From: UQRS01 sp964481575
GTDB taxonomy: Bacteria > Bacillota > Clostridia > Oscillospirales > Acutalibacteraceae
DNA length: 64,000 nt
Direction of reading: 5' to 3'
NCBI GenBank assembly: GCA_964481575.1
Contig: CAYZTR010000008.1
Location: forward strand, 1-64,000
The translations under genes were made by a program, and so were the position numbers. Positions 44,125 through 53,844 of the stretch are shown here, piece by piece. The first letter of the stretch is position 1. Each line of letters begins with the position of its first letter. The notes below the pieces were generated by a model, which was given only the letters and a program-made list of their open reading frames with translations, did not search any database and was not told the DNA's origin.

Positions 44125-44357
44125 TTGAAAAAATATTTAATTACCGGCTGCGCCGGATTTATTGGTTCAAATTTTGTTTATTACATGTTGAAAAAGTACG
44201 AGGATATTCTCCTCGTTAACCTTGATAAATTGACCTATGCAGGTAACCTTGAAAAACTGAAGGGAGTAGAAGGTGATCCTCGCCACGTTTTTGTTCAGGG
44301 AGACATTTGCGATAGAGAGCTTGTAGCCAGTCTGTTTGAGAAATATGACATGGCTAG
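44125..44357 (+). pseudogene. rfbB: rfbB (dTDP-glucose 4,6-dehydratase) N-terminal stub
   Basis: A TTG start with AGAGGG 7 nt upstream begins a normal RfbB: KKYLITGCAGFIGSNFVYYM, LVNLDKLTYAGNLEKL, DPRHVFVQGDICDRELV. After about 75 codons the sequence jumps out of frame into rfbD. More than three quarters of the gene are deleted. Confidence 0.92.
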
Positions 44358-44952
44358 TTTGGTCATGACGTCATGAATGAATTGAATAAGCGTGGTCATG
44401 AAGGTGTTGGTTCTGATATTGTTCCTGCATATGCAGGAATTGCTGATGGATCTGCTGTGAAAAGTATACCTTATGTTGGCCTTGATATTACCGATAAAGC
44501 AGTGGGCGAGAAGGTTATTTCTGAGATCAAGCCTGATGCTGTCGTACATTGTTCTGCTTGGACTGCTGTAGATATGGCTGAAGATGATGACAAGGTTGAG
44601 GCTGTTAGAAGAGTTAATGCAGGAGGCACACAGAACATTGCAGATGTCTGCAAAAAGCTAAACTGCAAGATGCTGTATCTCTCCACGGACTATGTCTTTG
44701 ATGGTCAGGGTACAGAACCTTGACAATCGGACTGCAAGGACTACAAGCCTTTGAATGTTTACGGTCAGACCAAACCGGAAGGTGAGCTTGCGGTTTCTAA
44801 TACTTTAGAAAAGTATTTCATTGTTCGTATCGCATAGGTTTTCAGGCTGAATAGTAAAAACTTCATCAAGACCATGATCAATATAGGTAAGACTCATGAT
44901 GAGTTAAAAGTAGTAAACGATCAGATTGGAACACCTACATATACATTAGACA
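44358..44952 (+). pseudogene. rfbD: Broken rfbD (dTDP-4-dehydrorhamnose reductase)
   Basis: It begins within codon about 10 of RfbD (FGHDVMNELNKRGHEGVGSD) without its start, continues with AVVHCSAWTAVDMAEDDDK and LYLSTDYVFDGQGTEP, and is stopped by TGA at 44721 and TAG at 44835. The second stands where the family has Trp (IAWVF). After GTPTYTLD it jumps into rfbC, losing the C-terminal third. Confidence 0.92.
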
Positions 44953-45342
44953 AAACTCGTAAGAGTTATCAAAGGTTCTGTATTTGATGTCGCTGTTGAT
45001 CTAAGAAGTGGCAGCGAGACTTATGGAAAATGGTATGGCATCGAGCTTACTGAAGAAAACAAAAAGCAGTTTCTAATACCTAGAGGATTCGCTCATGGAT
45101 TTCTCGTTCTTACTGATACTGCGGAATTCTGTTATAAGTGCGATGACTTCTATTATCCTAACGATGAAGGTGGTATGGCATGGAACGATCCAGAAATCAG
45201 AATTGAATGGCCGAAGTTGACTGGTGAGTATAAAGGTTCAGCCAGTGCTGAAGGTTATAGTGTAGATGGTGTTGCTTTAAATCTTAGTGATAAAGATCAG
45301 AAGTGGCTCGGTTTAAGAGATTATAAAAAGGTGATGGAATGA
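44953..45342 (+). pseudogene. rfbC: rfbC (dTDP-4-dehydrorhamnose 3,5-epimerase) C-terminal remnant
   Basis: 129 open codons without a start: KLVRVIKGSVFDVAVDLRSG, FLIPRGFAHGFLVLTDTAEF, and the usual end KWLGLRDYKKVME. The N-terminal part with the catalytic His is missing. The stop overlaps the start of the next glycosyltransferase gene (ATGA), so the original operon spacing is preserved. Confidence 0.92.
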
Positions 45343-46448
45343 AAGTATTGAATTTGCTTTCTACAGGAAATGCAGGTGGGATTGAGGTCCTTTGTAGAGA
45401 TACAGGGATGATATCGAATAATGATAACATATTTGTTTTCATGTTTTCTCAAGGGGTTATATTTGACCAAATGAGGGAGCTTGGATTAAATGTTACCTTT
45501 GTGCCTGGAAATAAAAGACTATCTAGTGGTAAAGTTCGAAAATTGATTACTATTGCGCACGATTGCGATGTAGTTGTAGTACACCACAGCGATCCATTCC
45601 TTCAATTATATTATTTTCTTTTGAAAATAAAGTATCCGGAAAAGAAATATATTTCGATAAGACATTCCTGCTTTGATGAAGGAATTTATTATAAGAATTA
45701 CTCTTTCCCTAAAAATAAATTAAGAAAATGGGCATTGGAAACCTGCTTAAAAAAATCGGATCATTTAGTGTTTGTTTCAAAGGCAGGATTTGATAGTTTT
45801 AAATCTTATTATGACTTAGATGTTAAAAAGTGCAGTGTTATCTACAACGGAATCGGCATCGACAAGCTAGAGGGTGGGAAAAACAACACTCCAAATAGTA
45901 ATGGTGCGCATATCTTATTCGTAGGTCGTTTATATGAAGGAAAAGGTGTGGATCTGTTGATCAATGCTGCTGCCGAGCTGAAAGATGTGTTCGATTTTGA
46001 TATTACTATTGTTGGTGATGGTGTATCTAGAGAACAGTTAGAGACTCTGACAGAAAAGAACAATCTCGAACAGAGGGTAAAGTTTGAAGGGCAGCAGACT
46101 GACGTTGGAAAATATCTTGGGAAAGCTAATATTTTTGTGTATCCATCGAGAGTTGAAGAGGTATTTGGGATTTCTATAGTTGAGGCTATGTCATATGGTC
46201 TGATCAGTATCGCCAATCCTGTTGGAGGAATATCAGAGATTATTACAAATGGTGAAAATGGTTTCCTTACAGAAGAAGTATCGGTTGAGGCGTTGGTTAA
46301 AACTCTCAGAAAAGTGCTTACACTAGATGCTTATCAAAAAGAAACAGTAATGAAAAATGCAAAAATGACAGCTAATGGTTTTTCAGTAGTTAACACTGTG
46401 AAGCAACTGGAGGATTTGTATAAAAGCTTGCTGACTGGAGAGAAGTAA
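45339..46448 (+). CDS. Glycosyltransferase family 4
   Basis: 369 residues; AAAAGGTGATGG precedes the ATG, which overlaps the stop of the rfbC remnant. The N-terminus MKVLNLLSTGNAGGIEVLCR and the donor domain (AHILFVGRLYEGKGVDLLIN, VKFEGQQTDVGKYLGKANIF, YPSRVEEVFGISIVEAMSYG) are typical GT4. It would add one sugar of the repeat unit. From here on genes are AT-rich and tightly packed (no gap to the next gene). Confidence 0.92.
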   Translation: MKVLNLLSTGNAGGIEVLCRDTGMISNNDNIFVFMFSQGVIFDQMRELGLNVTFVPGNKRLSSGKVRKLITIAHDCDVVVVHHSDPFLQLYYFLLKIKYPEKKYISIRHSCFDEGIYYKNYSFPKNKLRKWALETCLKKSDHLVFVSKAGFDSFKSYYDLDVKKCSVIYNGIGIDKLEGGKNNTPNSNGAHILFVGRLYEGKGVDLLINAAAELKDVFDFDITIVGDGVSREQLETLTEKNNLEQRVKFEGQQTDVGKYLGKANIFVYPSRVEEVFGISIVEAMSYGLISIANPVGGISEIITNGENGFLTEEVSVEALVKTLRKVLTLDAYQKETVMKNAKMTANGFSVVNTVKQLEDLYKSLLTGEK

Positions 46449-47681
46449 ATGTCTTTGAAAATAAAAAAAATAGATCTATTGGTTATCATAATGCTTCTTC
46501 TGCCGGACCAATTCTTCTATCTGATTAATAAGGGGACTTTTAAAAGCATAGCTAGAATAAACTATGACGATTTCGTTTTAGTGGCGCTTGTTTGCTTTTT
46601 TTTATATGTGATTTGTAAATATGGAGTTAGATTCCCTTCACGCTATTTTAGGTCAAAAAAATTACTCTATTTATGTTTTCCTTTAGCGTTGATGGCAGCA
46701 TACGTTCCATCTAAAATGTTCGGACAAAGCTTTATGGCAGGTTTTTTGGTTCAGAGAACATTCTTTATTCTTCCTCTTATCTATCTGTCATTTAGACTGC
46801 TTCTTTATACAGGAGCAATAAGTAAGGAAAGACTACTTCAACTTATATATGTTATAGGTATAATCACAACATTGTTGTGTGTTATACAGTATTTTTCATA
46901 TAATCTGGGTATTGTCTTTTTGAGCGCCACGTTCCGCACAAGAAATGGACTTAGAATTCGTAGTAATTTCGCGTATCCGGTAATAACGATTATTATTGCT
47001 TTTAATACTATTCTTAATGCTACTAGCAAGAATAAGAGAATTAAGGCATTTTTGGTGTTAGTGCTACAGCTCTTTTTTGAAGTATTTGTAATGCAAACCC
47101 GATTAGAAATTATCGGTATTGCTGCAGTGCTTATAGTAATGATTTTCTTGCAACGAGAAAAGATGTCAAGAAAATTAACCTGGATAATTATTATTGGTAT
47201 TGCTGGTACAACATTTTTATTTTCAAGATACGGTGAACTGCTTCTACAGGGTTTGGTTGATTTTAGTGAATCAACAGATTTGAGATCGTTAGGAAGAACG
47301 TATTATTTGGAAAAACTAGCAACAAATCCTGTTGTAGGTTTTGGGTATCCTCATGAAACTAGTGTAGCAGCTGAGACGGCGGCGGGATACTATGTATATA
47401 ACTCTTGGGGATATATATTAAATGATAACGGTATTTTTGGATTCGCTTACATTTATGGTGCATTAGGTGTGTTGTGGTGTGGATGGCTATATATCAAGAA
47501 TCTTTTCATATCTTTTAAAGCAAGAAAGCAACTGTGTTATGAGTACTATCCATATTTTATATATCTCTGTTTGATAATAGTAAATCTATTGAACTGGTAC
47601 TGGCATATTACATGTTCTATTGTGCTGTGCATAATGCTGAGTTTGTTGGAACACGATTTATATGATAATCATATGTCCTGA
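46449..47681 (+). CDS. O-antigen/capsule polymerase-like membrane protein (Wzy/WaaL family)
   Basis: 410 residues with 10-12 hydrophobic helices starting directly after the preceding stop codon. The long periplasmic-type loop between the later helices contains RTYYLEKLATNPVVGFGYPH, a typical Wzy/WaaL pattern. It would join repeat units outside the membrane. Sequence conservation in this family is low, so the call rests on topology and on its place between glycosyltransferases and the flippase gene. Confidence 0.82.
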   Translation: MSLKIKKIDLLVIIMLLLPDQFFYLINKGTFKSIARINYDDFVLVALVCFFLYVICKYGVRFPSRYFRSKKLLYLCFPLALMAAYVPSKMFGQSFMAGFLVQRTFFILPLIYLSFRLLLYTGAISKERLLQLIYVIGIITTLLCVIQYFSYNLGIVFLSATFRTRNGLRIRSNFAYPVITIIIAFNTILNATSKNKRIKAFLVLVLQLFFEVFVMQTRLEIIGIAAVLIVMIFLQREKMSRKLTWIIIIGIAGTTFLFSRYGELLLQGLVDFSESTDLRSLGRTYYLEKLATNPVVGFGYPHETSVAAETAAGYYVYNSWGYILNDNGIFGFAYIYGALGVLWCGWLYIKNLFISFKARKQLCYEYYPYFIYLCLIIVNLLNWYWHITCSIVLCIMLSLLEHDLYDNHMS

Positions 47682-47764
47682 TGATTATTATCATAAGCGC
47701 GATTTTATGTTTTGAAGAATAGGGAAAATAGCTTTAACCCACCTTGATGATATTAGGAGAATTT

Positions 47765-49204
47765 ATGAGTAAAAAAAAGAGTTTAGGGGTCAATTATCTA
47801 TTTAATGTGTCATATCAAATATTGGTAATTGTATTGCCTGTTATCACAACTCCTTATATAGCTAGAGTGCTGGGAGCCGAAGGTGTAGGTACATATAATT
47901 ACTTATATTCATTTGCACATATAGCAGCAATTATAGCCGCATTGGGAACAAATAAATATGCAACCCGAGAAGTGGCGTACCATCAAGACAATCGGGCGGC
48001 AAATACAAAACTATTTTCAGAAATTATAGTCTTAAGATGCATATGTTTTTTGATTGTTTTTTTAGGATACATTTTTGGTGTGTTCTTTATCAAAGAACAT
48101 AAATATCTGTATCTAATTATGTCCTTAGATGTAATTACTGTATTATTTGATATAAGTTGGTTTTTTCAGGGATTAGAAGAATTCAGAATAACGGTTGTAC
48201 GTAACTTTGCGATAAAAATGATAAGCGTTATCTTAATGTTTGCGTTTGTAAAGAATCCAGGAGATGTCTGGAAATATACGCTTATCATGTCCGGTGCCAT
48301 GGCATTAGGACAGCTTACGATGTGGCCGTATCTGAAACGCTATATTGACAAACCAACACTTCATGGTATTAATGTTTTTCAGCATTTATCGCCGAGTTTA
48401 GCATTCTTTATACCTACTATATCAATCCAAGTGTATACATATTTGGATAAAATCTTAATAGGAATGATTTGTACGGAGGCAGATGTTGGATATTATTCAC
48501 AGGCAGAAAAAATAGTTAAGTTAGTTCTGACAATTATTAGCTCGTTCGGAACAGTGTTGATGCCTAGAATGGCAATTCTGTTGAAGAATAAGCAAACGGA
48601 ATTGGTGGATCAAAATATAAGACGAAGTTTTACGTTTGTATCGATTTTAGGATTTCCGATGATGTTTGGTTTGATAGCAATTGCTCCACAATTTGTTCCA
48701 TGGTTTTTGGGCGATGGATACGAACCAAGTATTTTGGTATTAAGAGTTTTGGCTCCGCTAATTTTAGTAATGGGAATCGCGAGTACCACAGGTGCTTCTA
48801 TTTTAATTCCTTTAGGGAGACAAAAATTCTACAATGCAAGTATCATAAGCGGTACAGTTGTAAATCTGGTTTTAAATTTACTGCTGATTCCCCGATATGC
48901 ATCTATCGGTGCAGCAATCGCAACGATTTTTGCAGAAACAACGGTTACAGGTTTGGAATTATTTTTTATGAGAGACTATTTACAAGCAAAGAATGTAATT
49001 CTGGATAATTCTAGATATGTCATTGGTGGCATGGTTATGTTTTTTGCAATCATAGTACTCAAGACTTTCCTACCAACCGGAGCGCTAGGCCTTTTAATTA
49101 TGGTTTCAACCGGTTGTATCTTGTATTTCAGCTTTTTGTTATTGACTAAGGATCAGTTCCTATTCTCTATGATAGCGAAGGTAAGAAAAAGAATAGAGAG
49201 GTGA
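47765..49204 (+). CDS. Oligosaccharide flippase (Wzx type, MOP superfamily)
   Basis: 479 residues from the ATG at 47765 (AGGAG upstream; an earlier in-frame ATG lacks such a site). About 14 hydrophobic helices. The start KKKSLGVNYLFNVSYQILVI, PYIARVLGAEGVGTYNY and DISWFFQGLEEFRITVVRNF are characteristic of Wzx-type repeat-unit flippases of Firmicutes. It would move the lipid-linked repeat unit to the outer membrane face. Its last codons overlap the next gene. Confidence 0.93.
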   Translation: MSKKKSLGVNYLFNVSYQILVIVLPVITTPYIARVLGAEGVGTYNYLYSFAHIAAIIAALGTNKYATREVAYHQDNRAANTKLFSEIIVLRCICFLIVFLGYIFGVFFIKEHKYLYLIMSLDVITVLFDISWFFQGLEEFRITVVRNFAIKMISVILMFAFVKNPGDVWKYTLIMSGAMALGQLTMWPYLKRYIDKPTLHGINVFQHLSPSLAFFIPTISIQVYTYLDKILIGMICTEADVGYYSQAEKIVKLVLTIISSFGTVLMPRMAILLKNKQTELVDQNIRRSFTFVSILGFPMMFGLIAIAPQFVPWFLGDGYEPSILVLRVLAPLILVMGIASTTGASILIPLGRQKFYNASIISGTVVNLVLNLLLIPRYASIGAAIATIFAETTVTGLELFFMRDYLQAKNVILDNSRYVIGGMVMFFAIIVLKTFLPTGALGLLIMVSTGCILYFSFLLLTKDQFLFSMIAKVRKRIER

Positions 49205-50088
49205 TGGATTTGAGTTCGAATATTGCAGCGATAGTATTAAATTATAACGATTATGTAGAAACAATGAAGTGTGTTGATAATATGATATCTTTGAGGGTTG
49301 ATGCTAGCATTATTATTGTAGACAATAATTCTAGTAATGATTCCTTTCAGCGTTTATCGGATCAGTATATCAATGTCTCGGATGTTTATGTTATCCCTTC
49401 GGGTGAGAATAGGGGATACTCTGCTGGTAATAATGTGGGTTTTAAATATGCATTTGAGAACTTGACAGGTATTGAATTTGTTATGATTATGAATCCGGAT
49501 ACGTTGTTTGATGACCCTGATTTGTTGAACAAATTGGCTAATAAACTACTATTGCACGAAGATGCAGCGGTGATAGCTCCGGTCATGGTTCAACATGGTG
49601 TGTGGGATATCAAACATACATATTGGGACACCCTAACCACGTGGGATATATTTAGAAGACAGTTTGTGTTATGCAAAAAGAGGAATCAGTCAAAGCTAGT
49701 GCTGAATGAAGATAAGACAGCATATGTTGGAGCAGTATCGGGGAGTTTCCTGATGCTGAAACGGAAAGCCCTAGAAGATATAGGATTTTTAGACGAGGGT
49801 ACATTCTTGTACGGCGAAGAGAACCTTCTTTCAAAAGATTTAGAACAGGCAGGCTATAGAGAGCTACTTGATGTAACTGCTACTTTTTTTCACAATCACA
49901 AAAAAAGTGCAGGAAGGATACCTCTGTCTAAAAAATTGTGGAGCGCAAAGATTACCAGTAATTCAAGAATATATGTTGTATCAAAACATTATAACCATAA
50001 TTTGGTTCCTGTACTGAAAGTTATATATTATATTAATATCGCTATTATTACTGTGAAACACGTACTGGGAAGTTTGAAATCATCGTAA
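49204..50088 (+). CDS. Glycosyltransferase family 2 (rhamnosyltransferase-like)
   Basis: About 294 residues. Three starts are possible: GTG 49201, ATG 49204, or TTG 49210, the last having AGAGAGG at the best distance. GT-A fold with IAAIVLNYNDYVETMKCVDN, the nucleotide motif IIIVDNNSSNDSFQRL, MIMNPDTLFDDPDLLNKLAN (DxD-like) and GSFLMLKRKALEDIGFLDEG. This arrangement resembles rhamnosyl- and related transferases of surface polymers. If it needs dTDP-rhamnose, the loss of rfb genes in this same locus matters. Confidence 0.9.
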   Translation: MDLSSNIAAIVLNYNDYVETMKCVDNMISLRVDASIIIVDNNSSNDSFQRLSDQYINVSDVYVIPSGENRGYSAGNNVGFKYAFENLTGIEFVMIMNPDTLFDDPDLLNKLANKLLLHEDAAVIAPVMVQHGVWDIKHTYWDTLTTWDIFRRQFVLCKKRNQSKLVLNEDKTAYVGAVSGSFLMLKRKALEDIGFLDEGTFLYGEENLLSKDLEQAGYRELLDVTATFFHNHKKSAGRIPLSKKLWSAKITSNSRIYVVSKHYNHNLVPVLKVIYYINIAIITVKHVLGSLKSS

Positions 50089-50101
50089 TGGGGGAAAGTA
50101 A

Positions 50102-51211
50102 ATGAAAATTGCAGTATTGACTTGGTATTCAGATACCATGAATTACGGGTCAATTTTACAAGCGTATGCGATGCAGTCATATTTTCGAATTCTGGGATAT
50201 GAACCCGAGTTTATTAGGTATAAAAGTGTGTCCAGAGATGCTGAGTATCCCCCTCAAATTGTCCTTTTGGTAGAGAAAGTTCGAAATAGAATCAAGCGGC
50301 TCAATTCCACGAAAGATGATGCTTTGATTGTTAATACTAAAAGAGTCTGCTCACAATTTGTCGAGGAAAATATTCATTCCACGAGTAAAGCGGTTGGTCG
50401 CGAAGAACTTGAAAAATTAGCCGATAAATATGATGTGTTTGTTTGTGGAAGCGATCAGATATGGAGTTTAAACAAGAAATGTAATCCGGCCTATTTCCTG
50501 GATTGGGTTGATGATCATAAAATCAAGATTGCATATGCTCCAAGCATTCCTTTAAATAAGGTAGATAAAAAGAAAAGCGCTTTTTTGCGCAAAGTTATCC
50601 ACGGATTTGATGCTATATCTGTTAGGGAGAAAGAGTGTGCTCAAAAACTTTCTGAAATATTAGATCAAAAAGTTGAAAATGTTTTGGATCCGACTCTTCT
50701 TATTGATGAAAGCATTTGGGAAAAAATGAGCGAGACCATTTCGCATAAGCCATACATTCTCTGCTATTTTTTGGGAAATAGACGTTATTACGACGCATAT
50801 GTGAAAGAAATCAAAGCAAAGACAGGATATGGTGTTCTGCTAATTCCGACCGAGACAAATAGTTCTATCCCCTGTGATGAGGTATTAAGTGGAATTGGCC
50901 CCAAAGAGTTTGTTTCATATATTAAATCGGCAGAATTGGTTCTTACCGATTCATATCATGCATCTATTTTTTCTCTGATTTTTAAAAGAAGATTTTTTAT
51001 ATTTGAACGCTTCCCATCTGATTCATTGGTATCTCAGAATAATCGCATATATGATCTGGTCGATAAATTTAATTTAAAATCGGTCTTAGTAACAGAAAAT
51101 GAAAAACCTGATTTGGTTAATGAGATTAACTTGCAAAATATAGAGCAAGACCTAAGCAGATTGAGAAAGCTTTCTGAAGTGTTTTTAGTTAACGCATTGA
51201 AGGGAAATTGA
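50102..51211 (+). CDS. Polysaccharide pyruvyl transferase family protein
   Basis: 369 residues; GGGGGAAAG precedes the ATG. Family patterns are VLTWYSDTMNYGSILQAYAM at the start, YDVFVCGSDQIWSLNKKCNP, YFLDWV, AYAPSI and FDAISVREKECAQKL in the middle, and LVLTDSYHASIFSLIFKRRF at the end. These enzymes use phosphoenolpyruvate to add a ketal pyruvate to a sugar, introducing negative charge. It is directly followed by an FrhB-type protein gene, a frequent pairing. Confidence 0.92.
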   Translation: MKIAVLTWYSDTMNYGSILQAYAMQSYFRILGYEPEFIRYKSVSRDAEYPPQIVLLVEKVRNRIKRLNSTKDDALIVNTKRVCSQFVEENIHSTSKAVGREELEKLADKYDVFVCGSDQIWSLNKKCNPAYFLDWVDDHKIKIAYAPSIPLNKVDKKKSAFLRKVIHGFDAISVREKECAQKLSEILDQKVENVLDPTLLIDESIWEKMSETISHKPYILCYFLGNRRYYDAYVKEIKAKTGYGVLLIPTETNSSIPCDEVLSGIGPKEFVSYIKSAELVLTDSYHASIFSLIFKRRFFIFERFPSDSLVSQNNRIYDLVDKFNLKSVLVTENEKPDLVNEINLQNIEQDLSRLRKLSEVFLVNALKGN

Positions 51212-51213
51212 TA

Positions 51214-52467
51214 ATGAATCTTTATATTGAAAAAAAGGATTGTTGTGGATGTGGAGCATGTAGTAATGCATGTCCTAAAGCCGCAATATCTATGCAAGAT
51301 GATGAATGGGGATTTTTATATCCATTAATAGACAAAGATAAATGCATTGATTGCGGAAAATGCCTGAAGGTTTGCCCATTAAAAAATCAGTGCCCTAATA
51401 AGCAGGAAAAAGAGTGTTATGCCGCTTCTTCAAAAAATGAGCAGTACTTGAGAGCATCTTCTTCAGGTGCAATATTTCCGGAAATAGCGCATTACTTTTA
51501 TCAGAATATGGGTGTTGTTTACGGGGCGGCGTATAAGCGTGATAGTAGTCATAAGCTGTATGTTACTCATATTAGGACAGAAGATGAGAAAGAGTTAGCA
51601 ACTATTCAGAACTCGAAATATGTTCAAAGTCAGATGAGGTCTGTATTTAAAGATGTAAAAAATGACTTGATGAACAATAGAAAAGTGCTGTTCTCGGGGA
51701 CCCCGTGTCAAGTGGCTGCTTTATATAGCTATTTAGGACATAAACATGATAATTTGTATACAATCGAAACTATTTGCCACGGAACACCTTCAAGAAAACT
51801 ATTTCAAGATTATCTAGACTTAATGGAAAAGAAGCTAAACGGTACTATAGAAACTATTTCGTTTAGAGATAAAAAAAGAGGATGGGGAAAAACACCGAAA
51901 ATAGTATATCGCGATAGGGACGGTCATAAAAAAGAGAGAGTTATGCAATTCTATGGCTCATCATATTTTTTGTTGTTTCTTAGGGGAGATATCTTACGGG
52001 AAAGTTGCTACGATTGCATATTTGCCAATGAAGATAGAGTCGCAGATATAACTCTGGGCGATTTCTGGGGAATTGAAAGAGAGCATCCTAGCTATTTGAC
52101 TAATGGCGGAGGGAAAATTGATCGAAATAAAGGAGTATCTTGTATAATCGTAAATAGTGAAAAAGGCAAGAAGCTTGTTGGAGATATTTCTGATCGCATT
52201 TATATATTTGATTCAGCATTTTCAAAGATTACTCCACATAATCTTCAGCTGATCCAAAAGTTTCCGATCAGCATTAACCGGGATAAGTTGCAGAAGATAT
52301 ATAAAGAACAGGGATTTGATGCTTTAGAAAATGCTGCTTTTGACATATATAGGAAGAAGGCCATTATTTCCTATTATAGAACAAGTATTACAACTTCAAT
52401 TAGACAGACTCCATTGATAAGAAAAGTTTATCAATTTGTTGTACGTATTAAAAAGTCTATTCGTTAA
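51214..52467 (+). CDS. FrhB-type iron-sulfur protein, partner of the pyruvyl transferase
   Basis: About 417 residues from the ATG at 51214 (AGGGA 9 nt upstream). N-terminal 4Fe-4S motifs are CCGCGACSNACPKAAI and CIDCGKCLKVCPLKN. The FrhB core shows ASSSGAIFPEIAHYF, FSGTPCQVAALYSYLGHKHD and ESCYDCIFANEDRVADITLG. It resembles the protein at 41264 in domain order, but the sequences are clearly diverged. It probably acts with the pyruvyl transferase, but the reaction is not known for this group. Confidence 0.9.
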   Translation: MNLYIEKKDCCGCGACSNACPKAAISMQDDEWGFLYPLIDKDKCIDCGKCLKVCPLKNQCPNKQEKECYAASSKNEQYLRASSSGAIFPEIAHYFYQNMGVVYGAAYKRDSSHKLYVTHIRTEDEKELATIQNSKYVQSQMRSVFKDVKNDLMNNRKVLFSGTPCQVAALYSYLGHKHDNLYTIETICHGTPSRKLFQDYLDLMEKKLNGTIETISFRDKKRGWGKTPKIVYRDRDGHKKERVMQFYGSSYFLLFLRGDILRESCYDCIFANEDRVADITLGDFWGIEREHPSYLTNGGGKIDRNKGVSCIIVNSEKGKKLVGDISDRIYIFDSAFSKITPHNLQLIQKFPISINRDKLQKIYKEQGFDALENAAFDIYRKKAIISYYRTSITTSIRQTPLIRKVYQFVVRIKKSIR

Positions 52468-52509
52468 TAGAGCAAAACGTAATACTGTTAAGGAGAAAAA
52501 TAGAAAGAA

Positions 52510-53133
52510 ATGCTAAATTCGATATTGTCCAATGTTCTTATATCGTTGTACCAGCCATTTGGGTTTGCTCTATTGCTAGCAGTGCTGTTTATGTTTGTAT
52601 GGAAGAATTATCATTCCGTGAAAGAGGCTGTAGTTCAGTGGGTAGGATGGTTTAAAACGGAGAGAAAATTTCGAAAAATGTTTTTGTTGAGTTTTTACAC
52701 TGTTATGATATTGTGTAAAACTTTAATTAATCGAACAATGTGGCTTAATCCCCTGTCAAATGTAATTGGCTTCTGGGGATTGCATAAGCTAAATGCTGCC
52801 GGTGAAGTAGTATTTACCACAGAAGTACTGGAGAACCTTGCCCTTTTCATTCCATTTACTATCTTGCTGCTGTGGACATACCGTGATAAAATATTAAGCA
52901 GGGGAAAGAAAGATAATGAGAATGAATCCTCAAAAGGTGAGATAAAACTCGGAAAGGTGCTTTTCCAAAGTACCAAAATAGTCTTCCTATTTTCCTTCAC
53001 TATCGAGTTTTTACAGTTGTTACTACGACTCGGAACTTGGCAATTATCGGATCTCTTTTATAACACATTAGGCGGATTCATTGGTGGTTTACTTTATTAT
53101 ATAGGTTGGAGAGTAGCCTCGAAGCGGAAGTGA
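52510..53133 (+). CDS. VanZ-family membrane protein
   Basis: 207 residues with four or five hydrophobic helices. The pattern NPLSNVIGFWGL, ENLALFIPFTILLLW, the end EFLQLLLRLGTWQLSDLFYN and TLGGFIGGLLYYI is the VanZ-like core. Members appear in glycopeptide-resistance and surface-polymer loci; a role in envelope modification is assumed but not shown. AAGGAG lies about 15 nt before the ATG, a poor distance. It is the last intact gene of the polysaccharide locus. Confidence 0.88.
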   Translation: MLNSILSNVLISLYQPFGFALLLAVLFMFVWKNYHSVKEAVVQWVGWFKTERKFRKMFLLSFYTVMILCKTLINRTMWLNPLSNVIGFWGLHKLNAAGEVVFTTEVLENLALFIPFTILLLWTYRDKILSRGKKDNENESSKGEIKLGKVLFQSTKIVFLFSFTIEFLQLLLRLGTWQLSDLFYNTLGGFIGGLLYYIGWRVASKRK

Positions 53134-53844
53134 AGAACTATAATAATAAAGAAGAAATCCTTACCCAGATTCATTGGTGGTTTACTTTATCATCATCGCC
53201 CAAAAAGGAATAAAGAAATAGAAGGTAGATGAAGCATAGAAAGTGAAGAACGGAAACAGGAATAAAGCGTAGAAAAGCGGGCCAAATGAAGGAGTAAATT
53301 TTCGGTTTTTGATTTGCCGGGTGATATGAGGTATTGAGAGCAGCTGTGGTCAGATTGACATCATTAACACAGATCCACACAGTAGCAACAATAAAATTAG
53401 CAATAAGAATTAGACCTCTCACAGTAAAATCAAGCTCAGGCTTGAAACGCTGTGGGAGGTAATCTGGTTTTATGGGGAAATTTTGATTTGAAAATATTGA
53501 TCTGGCGGCTGATCGGCAACTGGTCGGCAGCAGATCTTCACAGTTCCGGCAATGATCGGTACAGCTTCGGGCGACATAGCTCTGGGCGATTAACCGATTT
53601 TAAAGTACGACTAGCGAAAGTGTATTTCTTTATAGCAAATTTGCGTATTGCATTTAAAGGAATGAAACAAAATCTGTCTTGGGAAAAGATTGGATTTAAT
53701 ACAGTTTGTTTTTATTCTTTGGCGGGTTACTTCCTTATTTTTTACTGCATCAATGCAAGCAGATGAACGTTTTTTCTAAATTATAATTGGATTATTACTG
53801 ATATATAATCTGAAGATTAAAAAGTTTGTAGAGGGGGCATAGAC
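53134..53844. other. Degenerate end of the polysaccharide locus
   Basis: No supported gene. A 23-bp stretch of the VanZ gene end (53075-53097) recurs at 53168-53190. A long hairpin lies at 53413-53461 (ACCTCTCACAG against CTGTGGGAGGT, plus inner TCAAGC/GCTTGA), without a T-tract. The rest looks like decayed DNA with many stops. Confidence 0.55.

Noticed and set aside
53171..53422. Minus-strand 83-codon hydrophobic frame behind the VanZ gene
   Set aside because: GTG start without ribosome binding site, in a decayed stretch; the hydrophobicity may be accidental.
53452..53766. Plus-strand 104-codon frame
   Set aside because: No good start signal and no family pattern; it lies in degenerate DNA at the locus border.
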